Shown: positions 44,944 to 57,300 of the stretch, in pieces
Layout of the letters: each line of letters begins with the position of its first letter
Numbering within the stretch: the stretch's first letter is position 1
From: Tubulanus polymorphus
Lineage: Eukaryota; Nemertea; Palaeonemertea; Tubulaniformes; Tubulanidae
Direction: 5' to 3'
Length of the DNA: 64,000 nt
Assembly: GCF_964204645.1 (NCBI RefSeq)
Contig: NC_134027.1
Span: forward strand, 21,378,485-21,442,484
Program-made: the position numbers and the translations under genes
Notes under the pieces: generated by a model
Database searches by the model: none
Told to the model about the DNA's origin: nothing
Seen by the model: only the letters and a program-made list of their open reading frames with translations

Positions 44944-46179
44944 GCTGAAGGTTTGGTTTACGTTTCGAAATATTTGAATTTGAAAGTTTATGACTAATGA
45001 CGAATGACGCTAACTAGCGGTCATAATCTGTACTATATATACGCGGTCTCTTATTGGCTGGAACCCTTGCGCTCAGTTCCGTCGCATCGCAGATGAGCTT
45101 ATGTCGGCTGCGATCGAAAGCAACTGTCCGCCTAGCGTAGGCCGGAGTAGAACATGGGCAACTAGCCGGATACGGCTTGCGACGAGTCGGTAGTCGTCGG
45201 TTTGCCGTCGCAAGCCGGCTTATGTCGGCCGCTCTCGTAGGCCGCTAGTTGCCGCTAATCGGCGATAAACCCAGTTGCATCGGTAGGCGTCGCGTTGCTT
45301 GTAACGCCTACCGACTCCTACCGACGCAACTGAGAGCAACCGCGATCGTAGCCCAGCTTATGTCGACTGCGCTCCGATTCGCAGAAACTGAGGTCGACTA
45401 GCGGGATATGAGATCCTCCCAGTTGCTTCCCTACTTATGTCGGTTGCGATTACTAGCAACTGCAACGGCTCAAATGGTCACGTGATAAGCATTTTGAGAA
45501 TAAATTTGAATTATTAGGAAATATATTTCTATTAGAAAAGCTATTTCTTTAAGACTTTGATCTTTCTGATTCTGTTTTGAATACAACGTGCTAGCGACAT
45601 CTATAAAGATGGCCGCTTACACCATAATTCTACCAATTTCGTTCCAGTCCTCTGCCGTGCTGAAGGTTTGGTTTACGTTTTGAACTACTTGAATTTGAAA
45701 GTTTACAACTAATTACGAATGACGCTAACTAGCGGTGATAAGTTGTACTATGTATATGCGGTCTCTCATTGGCTGGAACCCCTGCGCTCAGTTCCGTCGC
45801 GTCGCAGATGAGCTTATGTCGGCTGCGATCGAAAGCAACTGCCCGCCTACCGTAGGCCGGAGTAGAACATGGGCAACTAGCCGGATACGGCTTGCGATGA
45901 GTCGGTAGGCGTCGGTAGGCGTCGCGTTGCCGTCGCAAGCCGGCTTATGTCGAACCGATTGAGGAGCAACTGGCGGCCTCTCGTAGGCCGCTAGTTGCCG
46001 CTAATTGGCGATAAACCCAGTTGCGTCGGTAGGCGTCGCGTTGCTTGTCGACATAAGCCAGCCTTTAGATATATCTGCAGTATGACTACCAGAAAACTTT
46101 GGAAAAAAAACAAACATAAAATTCCTCATCTATGGAATATGAGCGCTCTATTGCAGATCACAATATCCGTGATAAAACG

Positions 46180-46375
46180 ATACGAGTAAAATCCCACAAT
46201 AAATGAACGAAATGATAAAATGTTTATTCAAAACATATGAGAAATATTTCGGGTGGTAACTACCATCCTTCTTCAGTCTTAAATGACTTGCAGTATTAAT
46301 ACATGCAATAGGACACGAATCGCTGCACATTACGTTATGGGGACTAGAGCACTGACATATCTTGGAAGAAGTTTA
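46180..46375 (-). mobile_element. Penelope-like element 3' end with hammerhead-like motif
   Basis: On the minus strand 46276-46246 reads CTGAAGAAGGATGGTAGTTA then CCACCCGAAAT: box CUGAAGA, a 6-of-7-bp stem and GAAA, as in a hammerhead core. It is followed by AATAAA and 'TTTATTGTGGGATTTT', similar to the sequence after the motif at 3112. Confidence 0.5.
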
Positions 46376-46750
46376 TTATGGGGGCTGAAACCATTTTTGA
46401 GATTGACAGAACGATCGGAATGATTCAACTATGTGTCGTTTAGTGCGACTACTGTTGGGAAAAAATAATATTGGCTCAAGAAAAATCAAAATTGTGTCCG
46501 GTAACCAAGATTGAGAGACTACCCCACATTCTAATTTAACCCCATTGAATACATCCCGTTTATGTTCTTTAATACGTTCCTTAATATTCCTACCAGTTTC
46601 CCCAATGTAAAAAAGGTTACAATCAGAAGAGTTAATTTTATAAACTCCACAATGTACATTAGGGTTCAGATTGTTGTGGGAGCAAAAATTAGAAATTTTA
46701 TTATTAAACTTGAAAATTAAATCAGTATTTAAATGACGAAGAGCCGGTTT
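46376..46750 (-). pseudogene. Penelope-like element GIY-YIG endonuclease fragment
   Basis: The translation reads 'KPALRHLNTDLIFKFNNKIS', then 'CGVYKINSSDCNLFYIGETG' followed by RNIKERIKEHKRD. (G)VY and YIG with the following R...R...EH are the GIY-YIG nuclease motif, and the C-x-VYKI-x2-SDCN variant with GETGR is that of Penelope-like elements. Two frameshifts follow before 'SRTKRHIVESF' and a stop at 46376-46378. The reverse transcriptase that should precede it is absent, so the copy is 5' truncated. Confidence 0.8.
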
Positions 46751-47001
46751 GAATTACAAATTCATTAATTATGCAAATGAGGCATCATAACTTTTTACAC
46801 GACCAATAGAATACTTAGCAATGAAAATTACGCAAATACAGACAACTGAATACAAATTACGTTTTTTTATCAAAGCTAAACGGTTTGATGCACTAACGGG
46901 ATGGCTGCGCTGCAGCTATGATCGGAACATATCATTATCTGTTCACTTAATTTCCAGTACGTAAATAAACTATACAGTCAACAAAACTGTTTCACCAACA
47001 A

Positions 47002-47688
47002 GTGTGGGGGAAAACATGGCCAAGGAAAAAATGGCCAAGGAAAAAATGCCAAGGAAAATTTATGAGAACAACTGACAATTTCTAAAAACATAAAGCTTTC
47101 AATTTAATGACATCATTTATTTTTCATGAGGCTTAAAACAATTAAAATCGATATAATGAGTTCAGAAATTTGATGAACTTACATTTAATTTCATTACATA
47201 TAATGAATATTTCAAGAACTGTCATGAAAGAACTATCATGCAAGTGGGCAACGGATAAACTAAATAATGATAAACTTAAACTTAATGAATTAACTAAATT
47301 AATATTTCAAAACATCTAAGTAAGTTATTAGGGCACAGACTGTCTTAAATCATCAAAGGTAAATGCATTGAAATTGTGTGGTAATTTATATGGCAAACTG
47401 GTGTAGTGTCTGATAACATCGAAGTGAGTTATGCTCATCATAAATTTACCTAAAATAATCCAGGAATAGGTCTAATAATCTCAAAAAGTCACATATGTCA
47501 AACAACAATGCATTTGATTTCTTTTTAGTCAATGAAATGATGGTTAGTTTTCTATTTAATTCTTCTTGGCCTTTTTTCCGTGGTCATTTTTTTTCCTTGA
47601 CTATTTCTTTCCAAGGCAAATACCTTGGCCATTTTTTCCTAGGTAAATACATTGGCCATTCTTTCCTTGGCCATTTTTTCTGTTCACC
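47002..47688. mobile_element. 687-bp MITE with 11-bp target duplication
   Basis: TTCACCAACAA occurs at 46991-47001 and 47689-47699. The insert ends are inverted copies around 'ATGGCCAAGGAAAAAATGG', a motif repeated three times at the left end and several times inverted at the right end (47570-47680). The interior is AT-rich with no transposase. The long target duplication and subterminal repeats do not match a superfamily I can name with confidence. Confidence 0.65.
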
Positions 47689-47974
47689 TTCACCAACAAT
47701 GGTTATAAACTGAATGATAGTCCACAGCATTTATTCAATTGATCACCATCATTTCAAAATTTGATTGTTAAGACTTAAGTGGTGAATGTCTGAAGGCTTG
47801 GTTCATGGTGGCAGATTGACCCTTTAATTCATCTCACACCTCATACCACTTTGCGTATTTCAAAAAGAACCCTAAAAGTTTAGGTTATTTTAAATTGGTT
47901 TGTAAAAATTGATTATGATGCTTCTAGTATTTATAATCAAAGCATTTTTTGGCAATTCGGAAATAAATTCCAAC

Positions 47975-49017
47975 CTACGCTCGTTTTCCGAATCGGCCGC
48001 AGCCTAAAAACCAGACAAGCGTTTCTCCAAAACCTCTCCGGATACATAAATATACGAATAAATTGATCGCAGAATTAACGGCATGTAAAAATTGACCCGA
48101 ATGATACGGTCGATATTTCCTGCCCTCGTTCGCGGGTAAAACCGCTGGTAAAAATGTGTTCAGTACAGCCATCACATATTCAACCATAAATACTACATTC
48201 AAAGCCAGTATCGTGATGGTAATTTGCCGACCATGTTTACTATTAATGGAACTTGCATCTTCGTCTATTTGTTGAAGTTTCTGGCGCAGACGAGCCGCCT
48301 GCAGCACTAACATCGACATGTGAACGTTACACGCCAAAACAATGAAACCCGGAATAAACCTTACCACAACTTTACCGAAAACAAAATCGTAATACATCGC
48401 GTATTGTTTATCGAGAAGCAGTAACTTTTTCTGATCGATGTACATACACGGCTGATAGGGATTGACTACGTACGTCTCTTTATCCCAAATCGTCGGTATA
48501 TCAAAATGAAAGTTAGAATCCAAGTCGCCATTGAAACACGAAATGCATTTTGAATTGTACATATTTGTCGTGCAGACAAAGGAAATCGAATGGCCACGTA
48601 GCGATCAATGCTCATCGCGAAAAGCAACCAAGGACTCGTTGTCGTGGTCATCTGGAATATTGCATCTATATAAAGATAGATATGGTAAAAATACTGTTGA
48701 TAAATGTGATTGTACCGAATATATTCGAACGGGTAGCTTTTTGCTAAGATCATCAACTCGCTTCCGAACAGCCCGGTTAAACAGTTCGCAGTATCGGCTA
48801 TAGCGATTGCCTCCAAATATAAAACACTGCTTCCTTTAAGTTTCATCAGATGAAGAACTATAAATGCGAGACAGTTGGAAACGGCTCCAATGGCGTAAAG
48901 TATGCTACGAGCTAACGTCATTATGGTACCGTACGTGTAAGTTCCTGAACCATCACAGAAATTACCGCAACAAATATGCGTCTGGTTTGTGACCGGTGTT
49001 GATGTCGAGTTGTACAT
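47975..49017 (-). pseudogene. Rhodopsin-type GPCR, copy 4 (single-base frameshift)
   Basis: Colinear with the intact copies from 'NQTHICCGNFC' through 'SIDRYVAIRFPL' to 'NSAINLFVYL'. At about 48502-48506 a T-run is one base shorter than in the paralogues, shifting the frame within TM4; the two halves are otherwise open (49017-48466 and 48562-47975 overlap). The product would stop after TM4. A homopolymer sequencing or assembly error is possible, in which case this is a third intact receptor. TM1-TM3 motifs and the CCxxxC are kept. The upstream 400 bp match copy 3, so 3 and 4 are the youngest pair. Confidence 0.85.
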
Positions 49018-49024
49018 TATTTCG

Positions 49025-49410
49025 AATGCTATCTAACGTAGTAAAACTGTAAAACTCGCATTTGAGTGACGTCCAGTGATTGCTACTTTGCAGTGTACAA
49101 TCATTTTCCTCCAGAACCGTCCGTATCAATTTTGCCGCAAGTTTTCTATTCGCCACAATGGATGCAATTACGATAAACACAGTGCAAAGTTCCAGGCAAT
49201 AATGATATGTATGCAGAAGTTTTTCAGTATAGATCATACACTCGGCCCACCATCGTCAATATCACCGATACTATCAGGAATAGTAACGAGTCAAACGTTT
49301 CCGTAGCCGGGAAACTAGCCTTCATCGAGTAAAATCTTCTTTCCTTTGAAAAATGGTATTGTTTGCTTGGGAGATACGTTTGGCCTACTCTAAACCTTTT
49401 TGCCAACTTA
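49025..49410 (-). promoter_or_regulatory. Shared upstream block of GPCR copy 4
   Basis: Matches 41905-42420 upstream of copy 3, including 'CAATTACGATAAACACAGTG' and the distal 'TTGTTTGCTTGGGAGA'. It defines the upstream extent of the copy 3/4 duplication unit. Confidence 0.5.
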
Positions 49411-50602
49411 CATGTAGTTGCATTCTCCTCATGAATCCATATATACGTATCCCCTGGATACCCCCAAAATAGCCTTCAATAACCAACATCAAAATTGTTT
49501 TTTTTCTGAAAATTGGTAAGCAGTTATTTTTCTACTGTAGCTTTTAAACGGGTATTGTTCCGTTTAACCTGAAACAAGCCGATGTTTATCCTTCATACGT
49601 ATGAATTAGGAGGTTTGGAAATTGTCAATAATATCGTCCAATTTCCATTCTCCTAGTATTCCAAATATTTCATAACAATCGGCCTTTAACGGATTATATC
49701 TTCCTTTCTCAATGAAAATATAATGTGATTTCTTCAAATCAGTTCCGCATTCAATCTAAGCATCTCACAGCATGGGTTCCAAAGTTAGAAATACCCTTAC
49801 ACCGTACCTTAAGAAAATATTCAGCCAGGCATTTTCTTAGAATTAAGGAAAGTACTTGATGAAAACCTTACACTATAGTTTTGTTTACCCGTAAAAACCT
49901 AAAACTATAGTAGTTTTGTTACACAGCAATATGCAATACTGCAATCTTATCTAATAAAACTACGGGGTAATAACTACGAGTCGAGAGCCAGGCCGATAAT
50001 TCTAATTCAAAAAAAGTATAAGCGTGTAAGTAAAAGTGTCAGCCACCTTTACTTAACTTGCTCCACGTTAGTTAGTAAAGCAAGTTATTCCAACATCATC
50101 GGATCGGAATCCTTTCCTGTTTTTAACTTGCTCTCGAACGGTATCTTCTTAATTTGCTATGTTGAGTGTTCTCATTTTTTTCACCAGTTTCTGCCATCTG
50201 GCTCTTAGATATTTCTGTGTGAGTGCGGTGAGTCAAAGAGAGTGCGATTGGGTGTACGGGGTTGGTGTGAAAATCTTATCAACTTTAATAGGTTTTTTCT
50301 TTTCCATGCGTCCCTCCATCTCGAGTTCTTGTATTTGTTTAACTATAATTCAAAACGGAAAACCAGAATAGAATCATCATTATAATGCAATCTAACATTC
50401 TCGTGAAATATAGAATGAGGGGTCGACCATGTCCTTATGTTCGATGAATATACAGTAACAAGAAGTTGATCCTCAATATCAGATATTTTCCTAAATGTCG
50501 CGAATGATTTTGCAAATATTATTGTTATATCCTATAGAGCTGGCCTTTTTCGCATTTCTATGACCACCGCCCAACCCCTCCCGCAAATTCATATGCTAGT
50601 GC
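49411..50602. other. Intergenic, no gene seen
   Basis: A fragment of the 42.6-kb dispersed repeat lies at 49495-49540; otherwise nothing was recognised. Confidence 0.45.
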
Positions 50603-50849
50603 CAGGGGCGGATTTAGACCGTGTCGACCGTGTCACCCGACACGGTCGGAATTTTAAAGTGCCTTTTTATTTTTTCTCTGTATCAAAATTTGCCGTTGTA
50701 ACCACCTAAGATAAACAATAGATATTTTTTCCCTAAATATATAACCTATGTTTCTTGGCTAAATGCCTCTCAGAGATGCTCAGAAAGCCCTAAAATGATA
50801 GCAAAATTTCAAAAACTGAAAGAATAACATGCCCCTGGATCCGCCCCTG
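50603..50849. mobile_element. 247-bp hAT-like MITE
   Basis: Ends CAGGGGCGGATTTAGACC and GGATCCGCCCCTG. AGTGC is repeated at 50598-50602 and 50850-50854. Near the left end a short palindrome GACCGTGTC...GACACGGTC is present. No ORF. Related by its ends to the 36184 element. Confidence 0.8.
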
Positions 50850-51304
50850 AGTGCGGCTCTGAAAACATGACCCACGTGGATCCAGTTCCACTGTTACTCT
50901 CGTGTCTATCTTTCCGCTCGATAGTTTAAAAACAAATCACACATGTGGGAGTGGTGGATTTTGGTTATTAGTCCCACGCAGAAATTGTTATTTATTTTTT
51001 CCACGTCGAGGGAACAATATCTAATCTGCTGCACGCGGCGCCTGGTAGCCCGTTGATGATAATAGGACGTAGACTGATCAATCTTACTCCGAGAGACTAT
51101 AATTAAAACTAACAAATCCCACTTTCCGATTATCTGTCTGTGTATTGTTTGTATTGTTTGTTTAATCGTAATTCCGTAAAGCCATTAAGGACGTTAAAAA
51201 TCCGTTTAATAAATTCTTTGTCACGCAGAATCCACTGTTTTCGCAGTTATAATCAAGGTTTTATTCGCTAACACCTGAAAATTATTGTCTGCCTTCGAAT
51301 CGTC

Positions 51305-54300
51305 ATGTTTCGCCTGCTAGCTGTCCTACTGATGAGCAACCGGTTTATTCTCATCGATGGGTAAGTAATTATTCTGGCATAACCAGTTTACCTCCGACCT
51401 TGCATTTGAAATTGGTAAATCTCATTGATAGAAGTTTGTCGACACAATTCGAGAAGTAAAAAAAGTTATTCAAGTCAGTATCTTACAATCGATAAGTTCA
51501 TTAACCAACCATGATCAAATGGATCTTTTGCGATGAACTCGTTATGAAAAAGTCGTTAGAAAAGTCATTAGAATGTTGTTGTTATTTTTTTGCTTCAAAT
51601 GCACGATGACGAATTTTCCTAGAATTCTTTTGACACGAATTGGCGCGAACTATTACAAAAGAAGAAATCATTCAGATAAGACCCCGTGTAGAAACTATTT
51701 CTTTTCAAAGATCCAGAATCTATTCAATCATAAAATTAAAAGAACACGGCGTTTCGATCTCACCCTAGAGTTCATCGTCACGTGTATAAGGGCCAAAAAA
51801 ATTGAAATTGGGTACAATTGGTTGTTTCCAACTTTAGTGAGGATTGAAAATAACTGGTTACATCATGTTAGTTGTTTTCAGGACCGGAAAGTTGTTTTAG
51901 CACTTTCTTAAATCAAACTTTTGGCGCTAGTCCAGTATGGGGCACTATAGTGCGTCTATAGAGTTACACTGCATTTTTCGGCCAATTGACCGTTGACATT
52001 CGACAGCTAGAGTTTGATTAATAAAAAGGGTGGCAACGTGTCAACCTGTCAACCTGAACAGAAGTATGACAGTTATTTCACCTTTATTTTACTGCCTTTT
52101 TTGTTCATAATTTTCATTGTTTCTCACAAATCCATTGCATATATACTTATAAGGTTTATCAGGTTTATAATGATTTTGATGATATTGATATCTCGAAACA
52201 CAAAATGGCACTATGTATAATATTCACATATATCTAGTAACTATATGAATTGGTTGGGGGTCTTTTGGAGGACACATCGCGGTTATTGAGTAGGGTGATT
52301 CCCCGATTTACTCCGAAAGTAACTCATTTCACTATAATGCCGTATATCGGACTTTGGCCAAACATTTCAATTGTGGGGAAGTTACATTATAATCGTGGCG
52401 TTTAATCGCTCACTTGGAATTTGATGTGATTGCATCATCTGGGACTTTACTCTCGAATATTTCACTCGGACCAATTTATTTCAAGGGTTTTTTTTAGGAC
52501 CTAACAGTTAACTTCAGTGGGTGCTGAAATCAACAAGTAATTTTACTTTATTACAACAAATTCTGGGACCAATTGTACAGTCGTGACATAAGTCCAAAAG
52601 TGGTCTTGAAACGTAAGACTGGTCTTAAGTTGTTATATGGGTTATAGGACTTAGCTGGTCTTAGACTGGTCTTAAGTCATGACTATGCAACCGGCCCCTG
52701 TAGCCCAAATCCGCCACCATATATGGTTCCGTATACAGAACTGAATCAAATCACAAATATGTACATGAAGAAATATATATGAGATAGAATTTTTTGAAAA
52801 CTACTATGATCATTCAGTTACCACCGAAAATCAAATTAGTGACACTGTCATATTGGACATTAATTATTACGCAGGAAAATATTGAGGAAGCAAGGGAATC
52901 TCTGGATAACGCGCACACAGCGCAGCTTTTAATCGAGACTAGTTTTTTTTTCTCCAATCGATATAAATCAGTCTGAAATTCAAACTCATTGAAAATCAAG
53001 CCGGGGAAACAAGTATCACTTAAATCACATTTGATGTATGAATTTATTATGTCAAATACCCAGCTGTAGACGATTCACCTTTTCATTATGCATATCCATT
53101 CAGGTCTCTCTATATTCCAGGCAGTATTCTCATAACGATAAGCTATGGAACGTTTATATCAATAATTGATAAATTGAAATAGATTTTCATAAGTTGTAAT
53201 CGGTCGCTGGTCGTGTCAATCGAGGGTTGGTTCCTGGGTTCGCATCCTGGTGACGTTAGTGGGCGATGATTCTAGCCGCCCTTCTTATCGGAAGTAAAAC
53301 TGAAAAATCGAACCCAGCGGCCATTAGTAGCACTCTATAGGTTCAGGGATTTAAAACAGAGTTCGTGGCTTGCCATGATTCATCAAATTGGGCAGCAGGG
53401 GCGTCAGCGCAAACACTTCGTGCATTACAGTGAATATATAGGCGTACAATTTCTTGTTTCAAAAAAATTAGAAATTAGAAAGTAGAATGTTTCCTGCTCG
53501 AATAGCAGTGATTTGCATGATTAAAACGTCCACGTATAGGCCTCATCACGGTATACATATACCGAATCAGTATTTATTTCGTAAATTTATTCATATCTAT
53601 TTTTTTACGAAAGAAACCCACTAAATACATCACTATTAATAGAATGCATATGTTACGCACATTTTTGCCGTGTGAAATCGGAAATAGAAGTACTCATCGT
53701 GGTCAAGTAACGTTTCGGCACTTCTCACAGAATCGAGGACACCACAAGTGCAGTTCACTCTAGAGTATAATATCCCATTCATCGGTACAACTTTTGACAA
53801 CTTATGTAGAGTTGCGATGAAGTTGTTATCATGAATTATACAACCCGTCAGACAAAATACTTGGAGTGATTATTACTTCCCGGCCCAGAAGTAGGCATTA
53901 AGTGATAGTTAATCTTAATTTTAACACACTTCTTTGGAAAAGCCATGTTATTTGAAGTATCATTTTCCTTTATTATATAACTAATTCTAAAAAGTATCTT
54001 ACACCCTGTTAACCCAAATCGGTGTATTAATTTGCATTATTATGATATCATATAACTGTGTGAACGACTGCCTTCGCGCTCAGTCCCGGTCTATGTGTAA
54101 CTGTGCTTTCTGCTTGACCTAAATAGTCCCTTTAAAAAATCGGTCGACACATCGGCATGATTTCATTGAATGGAGACACATCGTGCATTGATGAGGATGT
54201 ATTCAGTATCGGTATACAATATGGTTTTCATGTGAGTGGTCACTAACTGATATTCAAGATGAAAATTATCTGTTTTCTTTAATAATGAAATAGTGTTCGT

Positions 54301-57300
54301 TACTATGTGGCTGTGTTGAATAATTAAAAGCAGTGAATCAGATATTAGAATTAGAGTAATAAATGGCTGGGGTAATAATACCGAAAAATGTAGTGCTCTG
54401 AGTAGCTTCGCTGGATTTAGCGCTATATGAGACAGATATTATCATCAATATGATCATTTTGTGACTGATTGTGTATTTATACATTTCGATGCGGAAAACC
54501 GTTATCGCTTGTAAAAAAGCCGACGTTTTCTTTAATCTAACCTGCTGGTTTTCATGTGAGTCGTAACTGTTATACGTATTTAGTATTAAGATAATCAGGA
54601 TTTTTTTTTTCTAAAAGTAGGAAAGTTTGAATTGAGTGAATTGGCTGAGTGAATCATACAGTGTCTGAGTTTAAACAGCAGAATCACATACACTAATTAT
54701 TATTCCCTTCAGATTCAATTTGAAGGGTGCAGCTGCGCTGAAAATCCACATTGCTTGTTGAAATCGACGATTTCTTTAGTCTACTCTGCTGTACATCCTT
54801 TCTATTTCAGATCAGGTAAGCGAGAGATCTTCACCAGGATTAAACCACACGCGGATGAAGAGTCTGATGCGTAATCAATACAGAAATTGAAGTTTGAAGT
54901 TATTAATCGTCATATCTTGCTCATTATTCAAGCAGCCTCCTGAGATAATATTATTTCCAATTAAAGCAAGACGTTTTATCCAAATTTTCCTTGACATCGC
55001 GAAATACATTTCGCAAGTTGATTTCGAGTTGTTCGGAGAAATCCAGTTTTCGTTCGGAAAACATTTTCTAGTTTGAATATGATAACTGTAACTACCATAA
55101 TCTACCGTAAAATGTTTATTTTCGTGAGCTATTACAAAGCTCGCAATGAACCATCTACAGTTCTATCAAAGATGCCATCAACACACTTTCAAGGTTTACA
55201 CATTCTAAGCGACAAAATAAACACGTTATTTTGAAGATCTAGATAATGATGATAGTAATGATAATTCATCGTGTCTAAGAACCATATATCTTACTTGAAT
55301 TCAACATCGCTTGCCAGGTTATCGCTCGATAGATATTTCAATTCAATAAATAATAGAAATCTAAAAATTTTCTTCTATCGATTTACAAGTTTTAGGTACA
55401 GCTGTTACAGGTGGAACCTCTTCTGGTGAGTTTTTTAAAGCTAGTTCATGAGTTTGTAAAATATCTTACCGCGAAAGTGTGTTTAATTCGTCCACGCATA
55501 TTGCCAAACACTCCGGTGACAATAACTGATAATGCTCGAATAGGTTCACACAACGTTTTTTTTGTTTTGTACAAACATTCTGAACTAAAGTTGAAGTCAT
55601 CCTTTTTAATACCAGCGCTCACTTCATACGCCAATATCATCAATGGAAATAACATTAACGTACATAAACTTTATTGTCAGTTAATGATAAACAGTTAATA
55701 TAACCTAATATTTTCATTGTGACAGCGCCGTTTTATTCTAGAGGCGCCGAGTCATTCTAGTTACCATCAGTGGCCTTCAAACGAACAGTGACTCTGTAGG
55801 CCTATTCATTCAATAGGTTTTGCCCAATACATGTAATGTATGATGCGGTTTGCGTTTGTGTTTGTTATTCTCAATTCATCTTGACAACGTTCCCTGATCT
55901 ATTCAAAAGATCAATCTAATCGTTTCAACAGAGAATTTCTCAGCTCAAAGCTTTATCCTTCCTTCATTTTTTACATCAAGTTTAATATTTTGCAGTTCAC
56001 CCCTTTAGAGTTAAGAGTTTGACAATTAAATGTAGGGCCTGCCAGTTCAAGTTCAGGTTTTCCCTTTTTTAGTATGTGAACGCGCAACTACTAAGTTTAA
56101 CGCTGGGCAAATTTCTCAACTCGTAACGAAATACAACGAACTGAGATCGTCGTTAAAATCGTCCGACGCCTGGAAAGTTGTAAATATATATTCATTCTTA
56201 TATACAACTTGAGATTCTAAACAAAAATGACATCGGGAATATGAAAGGTACTTTTTTACCGTTCGTTTACAGGAATGGGATGACGAACTGGCGGAGAGAG
56301 CGCAAGCATTTACGAATAAATGCATATTCGGTCACGATCTGATGTCACGGTATGTATAGAGCTAATGTCGAAATCCGACATGAAATAACTCGAATTTCGA
56401 CCTATTACCTCGAATTTCGACATAACAGTAACTCGAAATTCGACATAATAACTCGAATTTCTACATAAGAATAACTCGAATTTCGACATAATATGCCGAA
56501 ATTATGAAAAAGATTATGTCGTATATCGCCAAGGGACTTCCGTATACGAACCGTACGGGCCTTTTCGTGTCAGACATATTCCATCAGTTAAATCAATCGT
56601 ACGAAAAAGGTTTTTTTTGGGAAAAAATCATAACTATAGTTAATCTAATTCATCAGTAAATTTTCAACCGTGATATTTATACCACGTGTTTTGAATTACT
56701 CGGCTCAAGCGTCTTATTCACCTTGGCAAAATGCACTGATTGCAATTCGCGCATAACGTATGATATAACACTTAAATCTGAAGAGCAATTCCCAAATTAA
56801 ACCCATGTTCGCAAATTGTTCAAATGACTTGTTCTCACATCATTCCACAATCCTTCAAACTCTCAGATGTAATGGTTCAGTATTAGGACAGAACGCCGCT
56901 GCTGTGAGCAGTTTTACCGATGGTCTTTCGCCAGGTTTGAACGACTGGTGGGGCGAATTCGCAAACTACGATCACTCTGCAGATGAGTGCGCAGCCACCA
57001 AAGTTTGCGGTCATTACCGACAGGTAAAACTATTTGTAGAATTTCCCATTGGGAAAAAGAAACATCGAACCCGCTTATAATGCCCTGTGTGGCGCTTAGC
57101 GGGTTGAGGGTGTTAAAAAAAATCCACTTTACTTACTCATAATGTGAAATAATTGTCGAATTAAATGACAGTCTATTAAGGGGTTTAAGTAAACGCATGC
57201 ACTTCAAATCAGCTTTGCTAAAATAGCAGCGCTCTTGTTCTGTACCCTAATTGTTCGTGTTTGTCTAAGTACGTAATTTTAGAAATTTGTTTTGAAATGA

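Larger units (their letters stand above)
44015..46064. mobile_element. Harbinger-like composite array (three units)
   Basis: Three related units: a (44015-44534, right end missing), b (44538-45296) and c (about 45297-46064). Unit b begins AGGCTGGCTTATGTCGACAA and unit c ends in the complement, with TTA on both outer sides of b+c (44535-44537 and 46065-46067). The b/c junction has lost the innermost ends. Each unit has GC-rich, self-complementary CTACCGAC/GTCGGTAG ends and a shared AT-rich core. On the minus strand the core encodes the start of a MADF-type protein. The TTA target, TIRs and MADF cargo together point to PIF/Harbinger, whose members encode a MADF/Myb-like partner of the transposase. 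No transposase remains. Confidence 0.8.
51361..54810 (+). other. Intron 1 of the CAP gene
   Basis: 3.4 kb bounded by ATCGATGG|gtaagt and tttctatttcag. It holds a short MITE (52565-52698), a SINE-like piece (53205-53340) and a 112-codon open frame at 51573-51911 without recognisable motifs. Confidence 0.5.

Noticed and set aside
51573-51911. 112-codon ORF in CAP intron 1
   Set aside because: No recognisable motif and within an intron; possibly chance.
53205-53340. Functional tRNA gene
   Set aside because: Only a B-box-like word is present; no cloverleaf could be drawn.
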